Shown: positions 1 to 12,717 of the stretch, piece after piece
Numbering within the stretch: the stretch's first letter is position 1
Layout of the letters: every line of letters begins with the position of its first letter
From: Trichinella spiralis
Taxonomy: Eukaryota; Nematoda; Enoplea; Trichinellida; Trichinellidae
Assembly: GCA_000181795.3 (NCBI GenBank)
Contig: CM012953.1
Coordinates: forward strand, 8,076,602 to 8,140,601
DNA length: 64,000 nucleotides
Direction of reading: 5' to 3'
Translations under genes and position numbers: made by a program
The notes under the pieces: generated by a model
What the model was told of the DNA's origin: nothing
The model's database searches: none
What the model saw: only the letters and a program-made list of their open reading frames with translations

Positions 1-3000
1 AGTTCATACTGCAAAAGGTAATGTACAATGCTTTTCAAATCGAGAAACAAGGAATTTGAAATGAAACATTCATTGGACTGCACCTGTAAATTTTTAAATA
101 TTTTCTATTATAAAATTGAATTGAGTGTTTTTAATGATAATTTGAAATACAAATAGAATAAAGATAATCATGCATAATTTGAAGAGCACTTTTTTGATAT
201 TATAAAATTTATATGTTAAGGAGTTGAAGCTCCTGTGATATCTGTAAAATGACCTTCAAAAGTTTCCATTTTTATATATTGTGTTCTACGGTTTTACGTA
301 CATGTATTTCAAAAATTTGTAAGAGCAAAACTAATTGAAATAACGTGCACTATATATATATATAATGCAAGTGCTCTATGCATGACCCCATGAATTCATT
401 TCTTCATTTTAAGCACATATGACAAATAATTATATGATATTAAATAATGCTTCAAAAAATCAAACAAAAAAGTGAATTTTTTTCAACTGTTTACTGCCCG
501 AATTATATTTAAGTAATAAAAATATCAGTTGCAATTTAACATGCCAAATTAAATTACTTTTCATAAACAGTGACATAAATTTCTTTTATTTGCTTACACA
601 TTGCTATTTTAGTAATGTGTATAGTTGAAGCAAAAAAAAATATATACATATGTTTGGAGTAACAAAAAAAGTCGATGCAGAAATGAATAAAAGTAACACA
701 TGCCCAAGTGAAGTTTTCTAAGGATATCATTTCAATATTTTTTGCTTGATTTTTTTCCTTAGAGTAATTTGAAATCAGGTGCTTTTTCTTATATTTATAG
801 AACAGCAATGCTAAAATTTTCATCATAACGACTATCAACGTGTTTAAACTACTGAACTTTTAATGTGCCTTTAAAACTGCTTGATAAATAAAGAAATTTG
901 CATTGCAAACAAAATGCAAAGAACAGAAAACAAAAAAGTAAAAAAAGATAAACAAAGTGAAACAAAACTGATTCAAAAACAACAGAATTTTTTTGTTAAA
1001 TATTATAAAATAAAACAATCAATGAATATCACTTGTTTCAGAATTTAATCAAGCTTCATAGTGAGATTTTAATGTTTGTCATTTTTCAGTACAAAGAAAA
1101 GCAGTTAGTACGGCTATGCTTCATATCGTGATAAATAAATATACAATTTGTATTTATATATACTTTTTTAAATAGACAACTGCATAAATTCTTTTCAAAT
1201 GAGTTACCTTAGTCATGAGAAGTGAAAGCCATGATTCAGGGAAGATGAAGGCAATTGCAAAATGGAAATGTACTTAAAAGTGGAAAAAATTTGTAAAATG
1301 ATTAAAAGCTCGACAATGGCGTTCAACGTTGAAAAATATACTCAACCAAGAAACAAAACAACCAATAAAAACTTGCTAACGATTACTGATTTGGACGAAT
1401 CTTTTCACGGATTCATACTATTCATTATTTTTCATTATATATTTTTCTGCAATCGATTGCAACCTTCATTTCTCGAAACAAGGCGGATATATTCAAATGC
1501 GTATTGCATTTCAGAAATAAAATTGCTTAATAATTAATAAATGCTTTTCGCATGCTGTTGTTTGTACTGTTTTTTTTACAATTCAACATTTAATACAGAA
1601 CTCAATTTGTGAGCTATGTGATCACACACACACACGCATACAAAATAGATGGATATATATACTTTGGGTTAGTTTGTTAGTCAATATGAATAATATTAAA
1701 ACACATATCGCAGTATTTCACTTTCCAAAGGTTGACTAATCTAATTCAATAATTACGTAAATAAAATCGAATTGATAGATTGATGCGCGATTTTGGTGAG
1801 CAAAAGTATTTCGAAAAATCAATCTTTGAAATGATATCCAAACGAGCATTGAACTCAAGTTGACCAAAGGGTCGACTTCAGTTTCCATCAGAAAACAGAT
1901 TGCAAAATTGCACAAAATTTGGACTGAAAGCAAAACTGAAAATAATTGTGTTCTGATAGAACTGTTTTCTAATAGGAATTTTCAAATGCAAAATTTAAAT
2001 AAACACAAACAAGTACATTATAATCTGCATGATTTTCAAAATTTCGAATATGCATTAATTGTCCGAAGATTATGAGGTGTGCTTAAATTATTTGCAATTC
2101 AAGTAATTCTTTATACAAATATTATTGGTAAATGGTTTAATGTAAGCAAATAATCAACAACAACATATATATTAGAGGGAGAAGGAGAGGGAGATGGGGA
2201 ACTTAAAATCATAATTTGTCATTGTTGGTAAAAAAATTGGATTAAAAACAAGAAACAATTTCAGAACAACAACATTCCAATAAGTTTAATCGACGTTTTT
2301 CATCCGGACACAATTTATCAGTTTTTAATGATCGACAGATAGCCAACTCCCCAGAAACTTGGTGCATAATTAGATCGTCAGAATGAAAATAATCAATCTT
2401 AAACTTAAGTGTCCATTTAGTGAATCTTTCTTCCTGACAATCCGCTTGAAAAGCTCATCTTTTTTAGCTGCACAACGCTCGCACTGCCCCACTGAGAATT
2501 AGCGCACGTTTGAAATTTAGATATGCCGATTATCACCTGCAGACATTCGTTAAGTACTCTCATTCATTTTTATGCCGGTAAAATTAGAAAACAGGAGACG
2601 CATCTTTTGACTAGTGCAATCGCTCTGCCACTGTTAAGTGCCATTAATTCGACGTTTATAAAAATGCATAACATGACAGCAGTACAAATTAAGCGAATTA
2701 CTTCACAAATCAAATCCATCAATCTTAAAAAGCACAATTTCCATTCATCATTAAACAATGCTATTTCATTGCATCTCCTTGTCTGCTCCATTGTTGTTTG
2801 TTGCTCATCTGCTTATGATTTTTTCTTTTCCTTTTTTTTGAAATGAAATATTTTTCAAAAATATATTTAAAATTTCATGATTTTATGGCAAATGGCATTT
2901 TGAATACAACTGAAAATAAATTATTCAAAATACTGTCATTTTTATATATAATGATTCAAAATATATGCTATAGGCATGTTCAAAACACTATATCACATTT

Positions 3001-6000
3001 TTGAAAAAAATTACATCAAACAAATGAATTTCATATTTTTGAAAGCAAAAAATGATTTTCTGCTAAAATAATTTTTCTACTTAAGTAAATTTATTCAAAT
3101 TAATTACAATAATATGATTTTTCAATTGATGCAGATATAAATGAATTTTTTTAATTGCATTGCAACCATTGCTTTTATGCTTGTTGATGTTTTAAATTTC
3201 AAGTTGTAATTTAAAAAAAATTTACAGTGCAATAATTAAATTTTAAAAATATTATCATATAAGAAATGTTTCCTTGTATCACATTACTGTTTAAATTCTT
3301 CATTTTAAATCAAGAAATTTGATTTTCAGATTTTCATTTTCTAAAATCTATTATATTTTTTAATGTTTAACAATTAAAAAATTTTCATTTCCATCTACCA
3401 TTCATTACTTTGCACATATTTAAGCACATCTGAATAAATTCTTATTTTCTTGAAATATATGTATATATACATATTATTGTAGTTTACTGTCTTATATTAT
3501 TGAACAAATAGGCTTAGAAATTTTACAGCCTTATACATTTAAATATTTTAATAATATTATAAATTTCATTAATTAAAAAGTTGTCATCTGCACAGATTTC
3601 ATCTCAATAACGTCATGTATTTCATATTATTTCAAATCAATCATTTCAGTGTAATATATATTTTAAAATTACCTTTTAAAACTATTGCACAACTTTTCAT
3701 TTATGCATGCACAGCTATATGTTGTGATATATTATTAATATTAATAAATAAGTGATTAATAGCAAAAAAATTTTATTAAACTTGAGTAATATCTTATGAG
3801 ATATTTTTTATTTATTGGTGATAAAACTGCAAGAAAATGAGAAATAAAGAAAATTTTTAAAAAGATTATCGACTTGTAACATTGTAAAGCCTTAACATTA
3901 AACTTTAAAACAACAGCATATTATATTAATTTATTGAATTTACAGGGAAGAGAAAATAACTGCCGAAGTTAGTTAATCACGGCTATATTGAATACAAAGT
4001 GTGCTGCAGAATAATCTTTTTGTATCAGATAAAAAAAGAGGAGATTGATAAGAAATAATGTTCAATTAAATATGAAATAAAAAAGGGAAGTTTTCCATCT
4101 GATTAAATGATGATTGAAAATTAACCAACCATAAAACAGATACAAATGTACACCTAGATAATTTAGCAGACGGAAAATGAAATTAATTGCAGTAAATAAC
4201 ACATATGACACCAAAGTAATTCAATTTAAACGACTGTCATTATTGAGAACATTTTTATTTCTTATTCTGTCACTACCATTGCTCTATTGCTTCTTATTTT
4301 TAATCATTCAGCTCAAAATGTAAAGGTAACTTGCCGTACGCATTGAAAAACTAAATTTATTATTTTTTTAAAAATCTCCTGGTAATATGTTTATTTGATT
4401 TAAAATTCTTTTTTTAATTTTTGAATAATTCACAATAATAACGTTATTATTATTATTATTATTATTGAAAATTCACACGTTTTCTTTCATAAAAAAATCA
4501 TGCTTCTTGATGCTCGTTATACTTCTTTTAATAATTATATTTTAATATTTCCGTTTAGCTGAAATAAAAAGTCGTTGATGTTCTTCAGATTAAGGTTACA
4601 TGAAATATAAATTGTTATGCGCATTATTATTTTCTGTATTCGCATTATCCATTATATAATCTTAACGCGCTACTAATACAATTGATTTTCTGAACAAAAG
4701 ATATATGAAAATTTAAATTCACTGTAAAACCTACCTAAATAAGGTTTGCAAATTGAATCTGAATTTTTTCTACATTTGATTTAATATTAGAAAAAAATTA
4801 TTAATATTTTCTATTTATACATGTTTACCATGCTTCAAACGTACAGCAGTACATTTAAAACGTAGAATCTTTTTTAATAGAAGAAAAAAATCCAATTAAC
4901 ATGCAATAAAATGGAAACATTTACATTACTTGCTTTGATTAATAGATTGAAATTAGACTATGAACTTCGAAAATAAAGAAAACATTGTTGATTCACAGCA
5001 AACAACATTCAGTTTAAGAGACAGTTTTATGCATTCAATTCATGCAATAATAAATCCACAAAATATATATAAAATAATTAATAACAGACCAATAATAAAA
5101 GCAATCAATGGAATAGTATATAAATGTTTAGAATAGCATCGAAAAAGCTATCAATTTATAAAAGATTTCATTTCATTAAAGTCTACTTTTTCGGATTTAG
5201 TAGAATTTCGTAATGCAACAATGTTTAAGTTAAATAGCATTTTAAAAGTTTAGAATCAAAATAATCAAAGTGTAAGAAAATGCTAAACTTTAACTGTTTT
5301 TGTTTTTTTCAGATACACAAAATAAAGTTAATGATTTTTCATGAGTTTGCATTTTCCTTAAAATTATTTTTGTTTCAAAATCAAGCTGCAATGAGTGGAA
5401 AAATTATGAACACCAAAGCAAAATAATTTGTGAAGAAAAACTTTAAATTCTCAATTTAAGCTGATAAAAATAAAAATATATCTTAATTTTTAATTCATTT
5501 TTAAGATCTGTAAAGTTTTTTCCCTTGAAATCTTTAGGCAAATTTTATTTCTTTTAATGTTGCGCCTCCGAAAAATAGCAAATTATGATAGATTATTAAA
5601 TTAGTATCAGGTACACCAACGAATTAGATTTTTTATTTTCATTTTTAAGCTGTCCGTCTCATAGATGACAAGCAGATGGGCATAAATTTAAGCTTTACAC
5701 ATTTTGCTAATGGTGTGATTAGCAATAAAAATAGTGACAGTAATAAAAAGAAAAGGAATGTTTCATAAATACCCGTCAATTTTGATGGTTTAACAAAATA
5801 ACATTAAATAAAATTTTAGCAACATTTACTACTGGCTTTTAATTACCCAATAAAAGCATATTTCTAATTTTAACTTAATTCCAACTTCAAAAGTATCATT
5901 TACAAAGTAAAAATTCTTCTTGACAAAATGAATCTTTATTTATACTTCACTATTCTTACGTTAACTTGGGCGTGTGATCTATATTGACATCTATACTATT

Positions 6001-9000
6001 GACGTCACTGACTTCAGTGTTGCGTATTCAAGAAATCTTTGATGTTACAAGTAAGATAAGAAGTCTGATTGGCATGATTGAAAAGTGAAGTAGGAGATTG
6101 ATAATTAAAAAAAACTTTTAAATCACATTTAATCCGAAATAAGTATTTCATTTTTATTCATCAAACATGAAATTTGTCGACAAAGATAATACAAGAGATT
6201 AAGCATTGCACTGCACTGCACAAATTCTTGCAACTGCTCCACTGCGATGCCAAACTGCGTTTTGCTCTGCTGTAACTTAAAATAATCAATGCTTTACTAT
6301 AAGCTGAATAAAATGAAATGTGATCTTTTTAATAAAAAAAGTTGTAAATGAAGAAACCCTAGCTAGTCACCCATGAAATAAGCGAAATGAGCAGCAACTG
6401 AAAACCACAAAGATGCATAAGGCAAATTTGATTTTTTTTCAGTTGCTGGAAGCTAAATTACGTAGTTACCATTAGAAGGCTGTAAATTACCTCTTCACTT
6501 AAAATAGCTACTTTTCTCTGGAGAGTTGCATTGGAATACAATCCGTCAAGGACAGCTTACTAATGGGCTTTGTGATTAAAGCTATCTTATTACAAGAAAA
6601 GCCATACGTCTTTTTCAGATACCTCTGAATACTTTTCACTACTAACACTGTACAGTAGTTTTTTTTCATTTGACTATGAATAATAATAGCCACTGACATA
6701 ATAATAAAAACGTAACTTCGAAAATTAAAAACTGCACTCCAATTTTGTTGTTTTTAATTGAGCAAAGTAAATTTCAGTCCAAATCACGTACACGTAAGCA
6801 AATCAATTTCAGCAATTTTTTTGACAGTTACATTTGAATCAGTATCGAATAGATGCATGCTTTTCAAGTTTAAAAAATATTTTAATCAAAATTTGCAGAT
6901 TAACCGATAAAAGATTTTTAACTTGTGTACGTTCTCAGAATTGATAAATCGATTTTATTAACTATAATTAACAATTCAGATTAAACAATTAAGACTTTCA
7001 TCACCAGTAAAAGCCATACGAGCAATAATACATCGTGTTTGGTATTGAAAGCTTACTTCTTGATTTTTACATTTACAAATTCTTTCTGACACATGCGACC
7101 TGCTTATGCCAAATTTCAGTTTAATTTCATGATTCAATATGAAATAATATAAATTTTATTCAAGTGATAAAATAAAAATTTCTGTTTACATTATAATCAT
7201 TCTTAATAAGAAAACAAAATATAATAAGATTCTTACCAGGAGAGAAATTTTCAACATAGCAGGACGGTGTAATAATGATGCAAGCAGCGTAATGATAAAC
7301 TTGCAGCTCATTTCCATTGTTATGCTAAAATTGTGAAGAAAAGTGAATATTTGCGGGTGAATATTTTCACAGATTTCACAGCGCTGATTAAGTGACAGCA
7401 TGAGCAGAAGCTAACAAGAAATTGATGTGTATGATTATCAGCAGGGGTTGGAGAATTGCAAAGCATATGCTAATGATGCCTAATGGACAGCAAGTAGGAA
7501 AATTGCACCACGCGACTGAAATTCAGCACACCATTCTGAAGTTGTCAAAATAAAAAAAAAATAAAAACTCATCATAGTTCAGCCAGTGTTTATGTCACTC
7601 TTAAGAATTGGATCTTTTCCTCTGGTCGGTAAATTTGACCAATAGAAATGGAAGAAGTTCAAAATCGAAGCGACTAACGTGGGCTAAGATAACCGATCCG
7701 GAAACGGATTCAATCAAAACCATTTTCCAAGTTCACTTTCACACGAATACATTTTGAAAGAGACATAAAATTAACTTTGATTTAATTTCACAGGATGTAC
7801 AAGAAAAGAAAATCTAATTTTTGCAAAATCAATCTCATCTCTTTTAAAATGAGGAAAACCGACATGATCTCATGACTTTTCAGTGGCTTCTTCACCGACT
7901 TGTGTTGAATAATTTGTTGCTTTTAGATGCAAACAAATTATAATCCATCTGTATGCTTCAATATCTTTTGTCTGTCTACTTTTGAAAAGTGAATTGTTGT
8001 TACTGACGATTTTTTTGAAGAATCATTCACCTCGCTAAAGTAACAATAATCATTTACGACTTCATTAAACTTGAAATGTAACATTTGTAAAAGAAGCTTT
8101 CTTTGAACAGTTGAAGTTGTTGCTTATTTACGTTATGCAAAAAATTTTCAAATTTTCAGCATTAATTAGCTCTAGATTAATCTAAATTTAGCCGACAGAA
8201 GCGGCTGATCAAAAGAATTTCAAGCCGCATTCATTCATGCAATTACATGCCAATGTAATAATTTGATGATTTAGTTCTGAAACGGGTGCTGATTTGTTGA
8301 CAAGCAGTTGCCCGAAATGCACTCTTGAACATTATTATTATTATTCAAAATAAAGCATAAAGCACCTCTAACAAGCAATTGATCGATAGGTTGCTGCTTG
8401 TAGGGATTAATCTTGTTATTCCGTTGAAGAGTGCTGGAATAACTACTAATACGCTTTCTTCAGTTTCTCTCTGACCTGAAATATTGGTCAATTTATTTGT
8501 CTAACATTTATCAGACCTTTTCACAAATAGCTTTCTTCACATTCTTGATCAAAATTATTTGCAAAATACAAAATCTCACAGCGCATCATTGCATTTGCTG
8601 GAGGGTTTCAAAAAAGAATCCATTTTAAACGATACCCTTTCTCTCCTTGTCTCGATTCATGGAGATGCATAATAAAATTCATAATAAATATAAGTGAAAA
8701 ACAAAAAAGAAGACTTTTATATGAACAAAAGAACGTCGGGAAGAATTAAATTTAAATTTTTACAATAACAAACCTATTTCATCTTCACATTTTAATGCAT
8801 AACTAAATTATGCAATATTTTTATTTTATTGTTTTCATATTATTTATCCTATTTAGTTCCATGCAATTTTTGCTCGCGTTAAGTAGGCTTATTAATGAAT
8901 GACAGCAAAGTAAAGCTGAAATCTCTGTTCATCCTGTTCGACGCACATATATGTATATATATGCTAATGTAAACTTGTAAATAAAATTATTAGCATATCA

Positions 9001-12000
9001 ACATGAACTACTATTCGACTAAACATTTCCGTTCAGCGTATCTTTGCAGATAAAATGCCTATAGCTGACATTTGTAACAGTCGGATGTTTAAAATTTTAA
9101 AAATTTCAAACTTTTTCAGAGATGTTTTATTTAAAAAATAAGAAAATTTACAATCTAACTGAAAAGGCATTCAATTAGCATTCTTAGAAATAGAGCCACC
9201 ATCTTGTGCTATATTTGTAGTTCATTCTTTTTTATTTTTCTGGGTAATTCTGTTGTCTCATAGGATTGAAGATTGTTATTCATTCATTTATGCTGTTTGT
9301 ATGCAATGTAATTATGGCTGTATGAAAATCAATTTCGCCAATAAATGATGAAACACTCACACAGCCTCATGAACAAAACTAACAATCACTTTTGATGCAC
9401 TTTTGATTTATTTGCATTTCTGTGAAAGAAAAAAAATAATCGTTTCCTTTTCACTTTGAGGCATTTAATAGAAAAAAAACCGCATATGCAAATTAGCAAA
9501 AAGATTTTGCAATCAGTGTCTGTCTCCAGCCGTTTGGCTTAAGTAAAACGACTGACTGTACATTGAACAGTGATGTTGAAGATTGTCAATGGTGATGGCA
9601 ATGTTGCTCATTTTGAAAAATAGATTGAAGAATGTGATCAAAAGATCTGTCGTTGAAAAAATAAAAATTTAAAATTTACTCTGAACTGCTTTATGTTTTC
9701 GTTTAAATTTTAATTTTATACAAAGCAACAGTGTAAATGTAATCACAATTAATAATATAAAAAAGAATTTGATTCACATCAGTTGATTAATTATTTCCTG
9801 ATAATAATTTTTGTGCAATTAAACTTGAAAATTAACTTTTGTACAGTTTTTACAATGTGCACAGAATGCAGGAACTAAACTTACCAACAAATGAGATATT
9901 CTTTTTAAATTATAATAAATGAACGAAGATAGATGCGTTGAACGAATTTATCTTCGAGTATTACATTTGAAGAGTGAAGTTGAAACTCCGCAAGAGCAGC
10001 AAAATAACTAATTATTGATAAAATATGGTTTGAGGAAAACGGCTACTCGAGTGATTATTATTTTTGTTTTGTTTCTTAAATGAAGCTTCCTCTTTCTGTG
10101 ATTATCAAAATTCATCCAACAAAATTATGATTAATTATGCTTTTTAATTTGCAAACTACTAGGCAATCATTTACACAAGAGAAACAAAAGAAAAGAAAAG
10201 TCAGCATCAAAATAAGTTTAAAGATTTATTAGAAACAGCTGAAAATTGTATATTACTTTCAACTCCCTCTTCTTCCACATCCGAATGAAAAGATGCCTCA
10301 CTTCCCGCTGGAATTGTCTGAACTTTCTGAGCAGTTTATATAATATTCGAAGAAAAATAATTTCTTCACTCAAAACTATTCTTCTGTGCATATTATCATT
10401 ATTTGATGTATATATACATATTTTTTTTATTTTTAATTATATTTATGGATAATAAAATTATGCTCAACCTAAATATTTTTTTCTTATTCTTTTTTTGTTC
10501 AGAAATTATTTTTATTTCAAATTTGCATGTAAAAATAAATAATATTTTAAATATTGTTCCTTAGCGATGTGCTGATATGTAAATAATTTTATTTCCAAGT
10601 TTACGTTAGCACATATATACATATACATGTACATCGATAGTATGTGTCGAACATTGGGAACAGAGATTTCAGATAACGGCATTTAATTTGTCAGGCACGA
10701 CAAAATTAATAAAAATCAGATTAATTTAACTTACGATTAATTTATACCAGCTGCAAGAGAGTAAAATTAGTACATAAACATGTTTGATAAAATTACTTTG
10801 ACAACGATTTTCGTCTCACATTACTCAGACATCGATACTTTCCTCCATTTAAGGAACATTAAGTGAATAATAAAAAGCAAAATGAGTAGACGTTTATTCC
10901 AGAATATGCTCTGAACTTATTCCGACTGCTATTCATGCCTTTCTGGCCTTGTTGTTTACGACTGGACCGGAATGGTTGCTCAGAACCCATAAAACCATCT
11001 GGCATCAATCACACCCTAGATTAATGCACACTTATTAAAGGTGCACTCTCCGGTTACATGCTTCCAATTATCGAGTTTTTTTTTGTGATGCTAAAATCAA
11101 GCTTGCATAAACACTGGACCTTCAATGAAATTCTTTCCGCATCATGATCATGTACTTTGGAACAATGAAAAGCGCAAATAAACACAAAAGCACTGCATTA
11201 AGCAAACATTTCAACGTTTGCACAAATGATTAATTCACAATTTTGTATAATAGATAAAGCTTTTATCCAATCATTACGCTTCAGATTTTTTGAACAAAAA
11301 ATTCTTATTTGCACTTTATAATGGCGAGTAAGAAAAAATTAATGTTAAAAGCAGTGTAAACGCTTAATTTAGCATTTGTCTCGAAAAGTATTATAATTTA
11401 AGGCCATTTTTTGAAACGCTGATATTAATTTTTGAAATTGAATTCTTTTTGTCAAAAAGCGCGAAACTGAAAACTTCGGTACAATAAAAGTTAACAACTA
11501 TGACTTTACTTATCAAATCAGAAATGGCACAGGCAACATGTTAAATAATAATGGAATAATTTTCAATATAATAATATTTAACTCATGCAAATAATATATG
11601 CCAACAATGCATTAACAATTTGGTGAAATCGAATCAAATTAATTCTTTCATAAAACAAATTAATGCATAGAATTGAAAGGGAAAAATTTTTTTTTGAGAA
11701 AATGCTACATCACACATTATTGTTTAAATACAAATGGCCAATTCTGTAAGCAACGAACATTTTGAAACAGAGACACACCCAAACGCATCACATACTTTGT
11801 TTCTGGTGATCTAATGCCAAATAAAAGTAGTTGTTAGACAATATTTTTCTCAAATATACTTTCTCACATGAGTAAAATAACACAGTACACGCATATTTTA
11901 AAGAAATATGCAATATATCTCAAACTATGTTAATAAAATGCTTTACGTACTTTTTTCCGCAATTGTTTTTATAATTTAGAACGCTATAATTCATGAAGAA

Positions 12001-12717
12001 TTAATTAAAGTGACTGTCGCGTAAACTGGTGCAATATTTTTTTCATTTAATACCTAACATTAATCATTGAATTGTTAACATATCAAACTTTTAGTCTCTC
12101 AACGGTTTCGTCAATAAGCTTTTTATCAGTCATATTTCAAACTGCAAGTTCAGTTTTAACATAGTTTAACAAATAACGCATTAACAAAGACAAGGAAGAC
12201 TGAAATTTAAATTTCACATGGAATTTTCTAACGGATTTGTTGTTTGCGTGTTCGATCAGCTAAATTACATTCCATGACTTAATAAATAAATATCTGCACT
12301 ATTTGTTGTTGGTGCTTTATAAATTTGTTGCTTTGAAAAAGCATTCTAATTCAGCAAATGACAAATAATTATTAATTTGAACATATCGGACAAAATGATA
12401 TTTCAGTAGCAAAAAATTAATTAATTAACAATAAAAAAACTACTGCACTTGTTTTGCAAAATAATAAGCAATAAACATGCAACAACAGCAACAGAATTGA
12501 ATACCAGCAAACACATATCGCATAATAAAATATGCTATTGTTTTTGATTATCTAATTTCAATAAATTGTTCGTAATTTTAAAGCAATTCCTGATTTATTT
12601 ATTAACTGATTACTTCACAAAGCTGCTTTCAAAAACAAAATTTCCTCAGCATATTAGATCAATATCGCAGAGAAAAAACAATTCGAAGCTATGAAAAAAA
12701 TGCTTTTCAACATTGAC
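1..12717. other. Gene-poor AT-rich region
   Basis: About 12.7 kb in which I see no coding gene that I can support. Open frames are short (under about 110 codons), lack codon structure or family resemblance, and are typical of chance in AT-rich DNA. Contents visible by eye are homopolymer and AT runs, an (ATT)n tract near 4443-4466, short ATT tracts near 8331-8345, a CA run near 1623-1635, and a somewhat more G+C-rich patch near 10,920-11,070 without an evident reading frame. It could be intergenic DNA or long introns of a gene whose exons lie outside the window. One possible signal-peptide-like first exon is listed separately at 7237-7317. Confidence 0.6.
7237..7317 (-). other. Possible first coding exon, secreted or membrane product (speculative)
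   Basis: On the minus strand an ATG at 7317 opens a 27-codon frame that is hydrophobic in the middle (FIITLLASLL) and runs directly into a consensus donor (CTG followed by gtaaga). This is what the first exon of a signal-peptide gene looks like. I could not find convincing downstream exons at lower coordinates; an open minus-strand stretch at 6508-6690 is a possible continuation but has no recognisable homology. Chance is a real alternative. Confidence 0.15.

Noticed and set aside
1262-2846. Short frames at 1262-1537, 1860-2075 and 2523-2846
   Set aside because: AT-biased composition, no splice context, no family resemblance.
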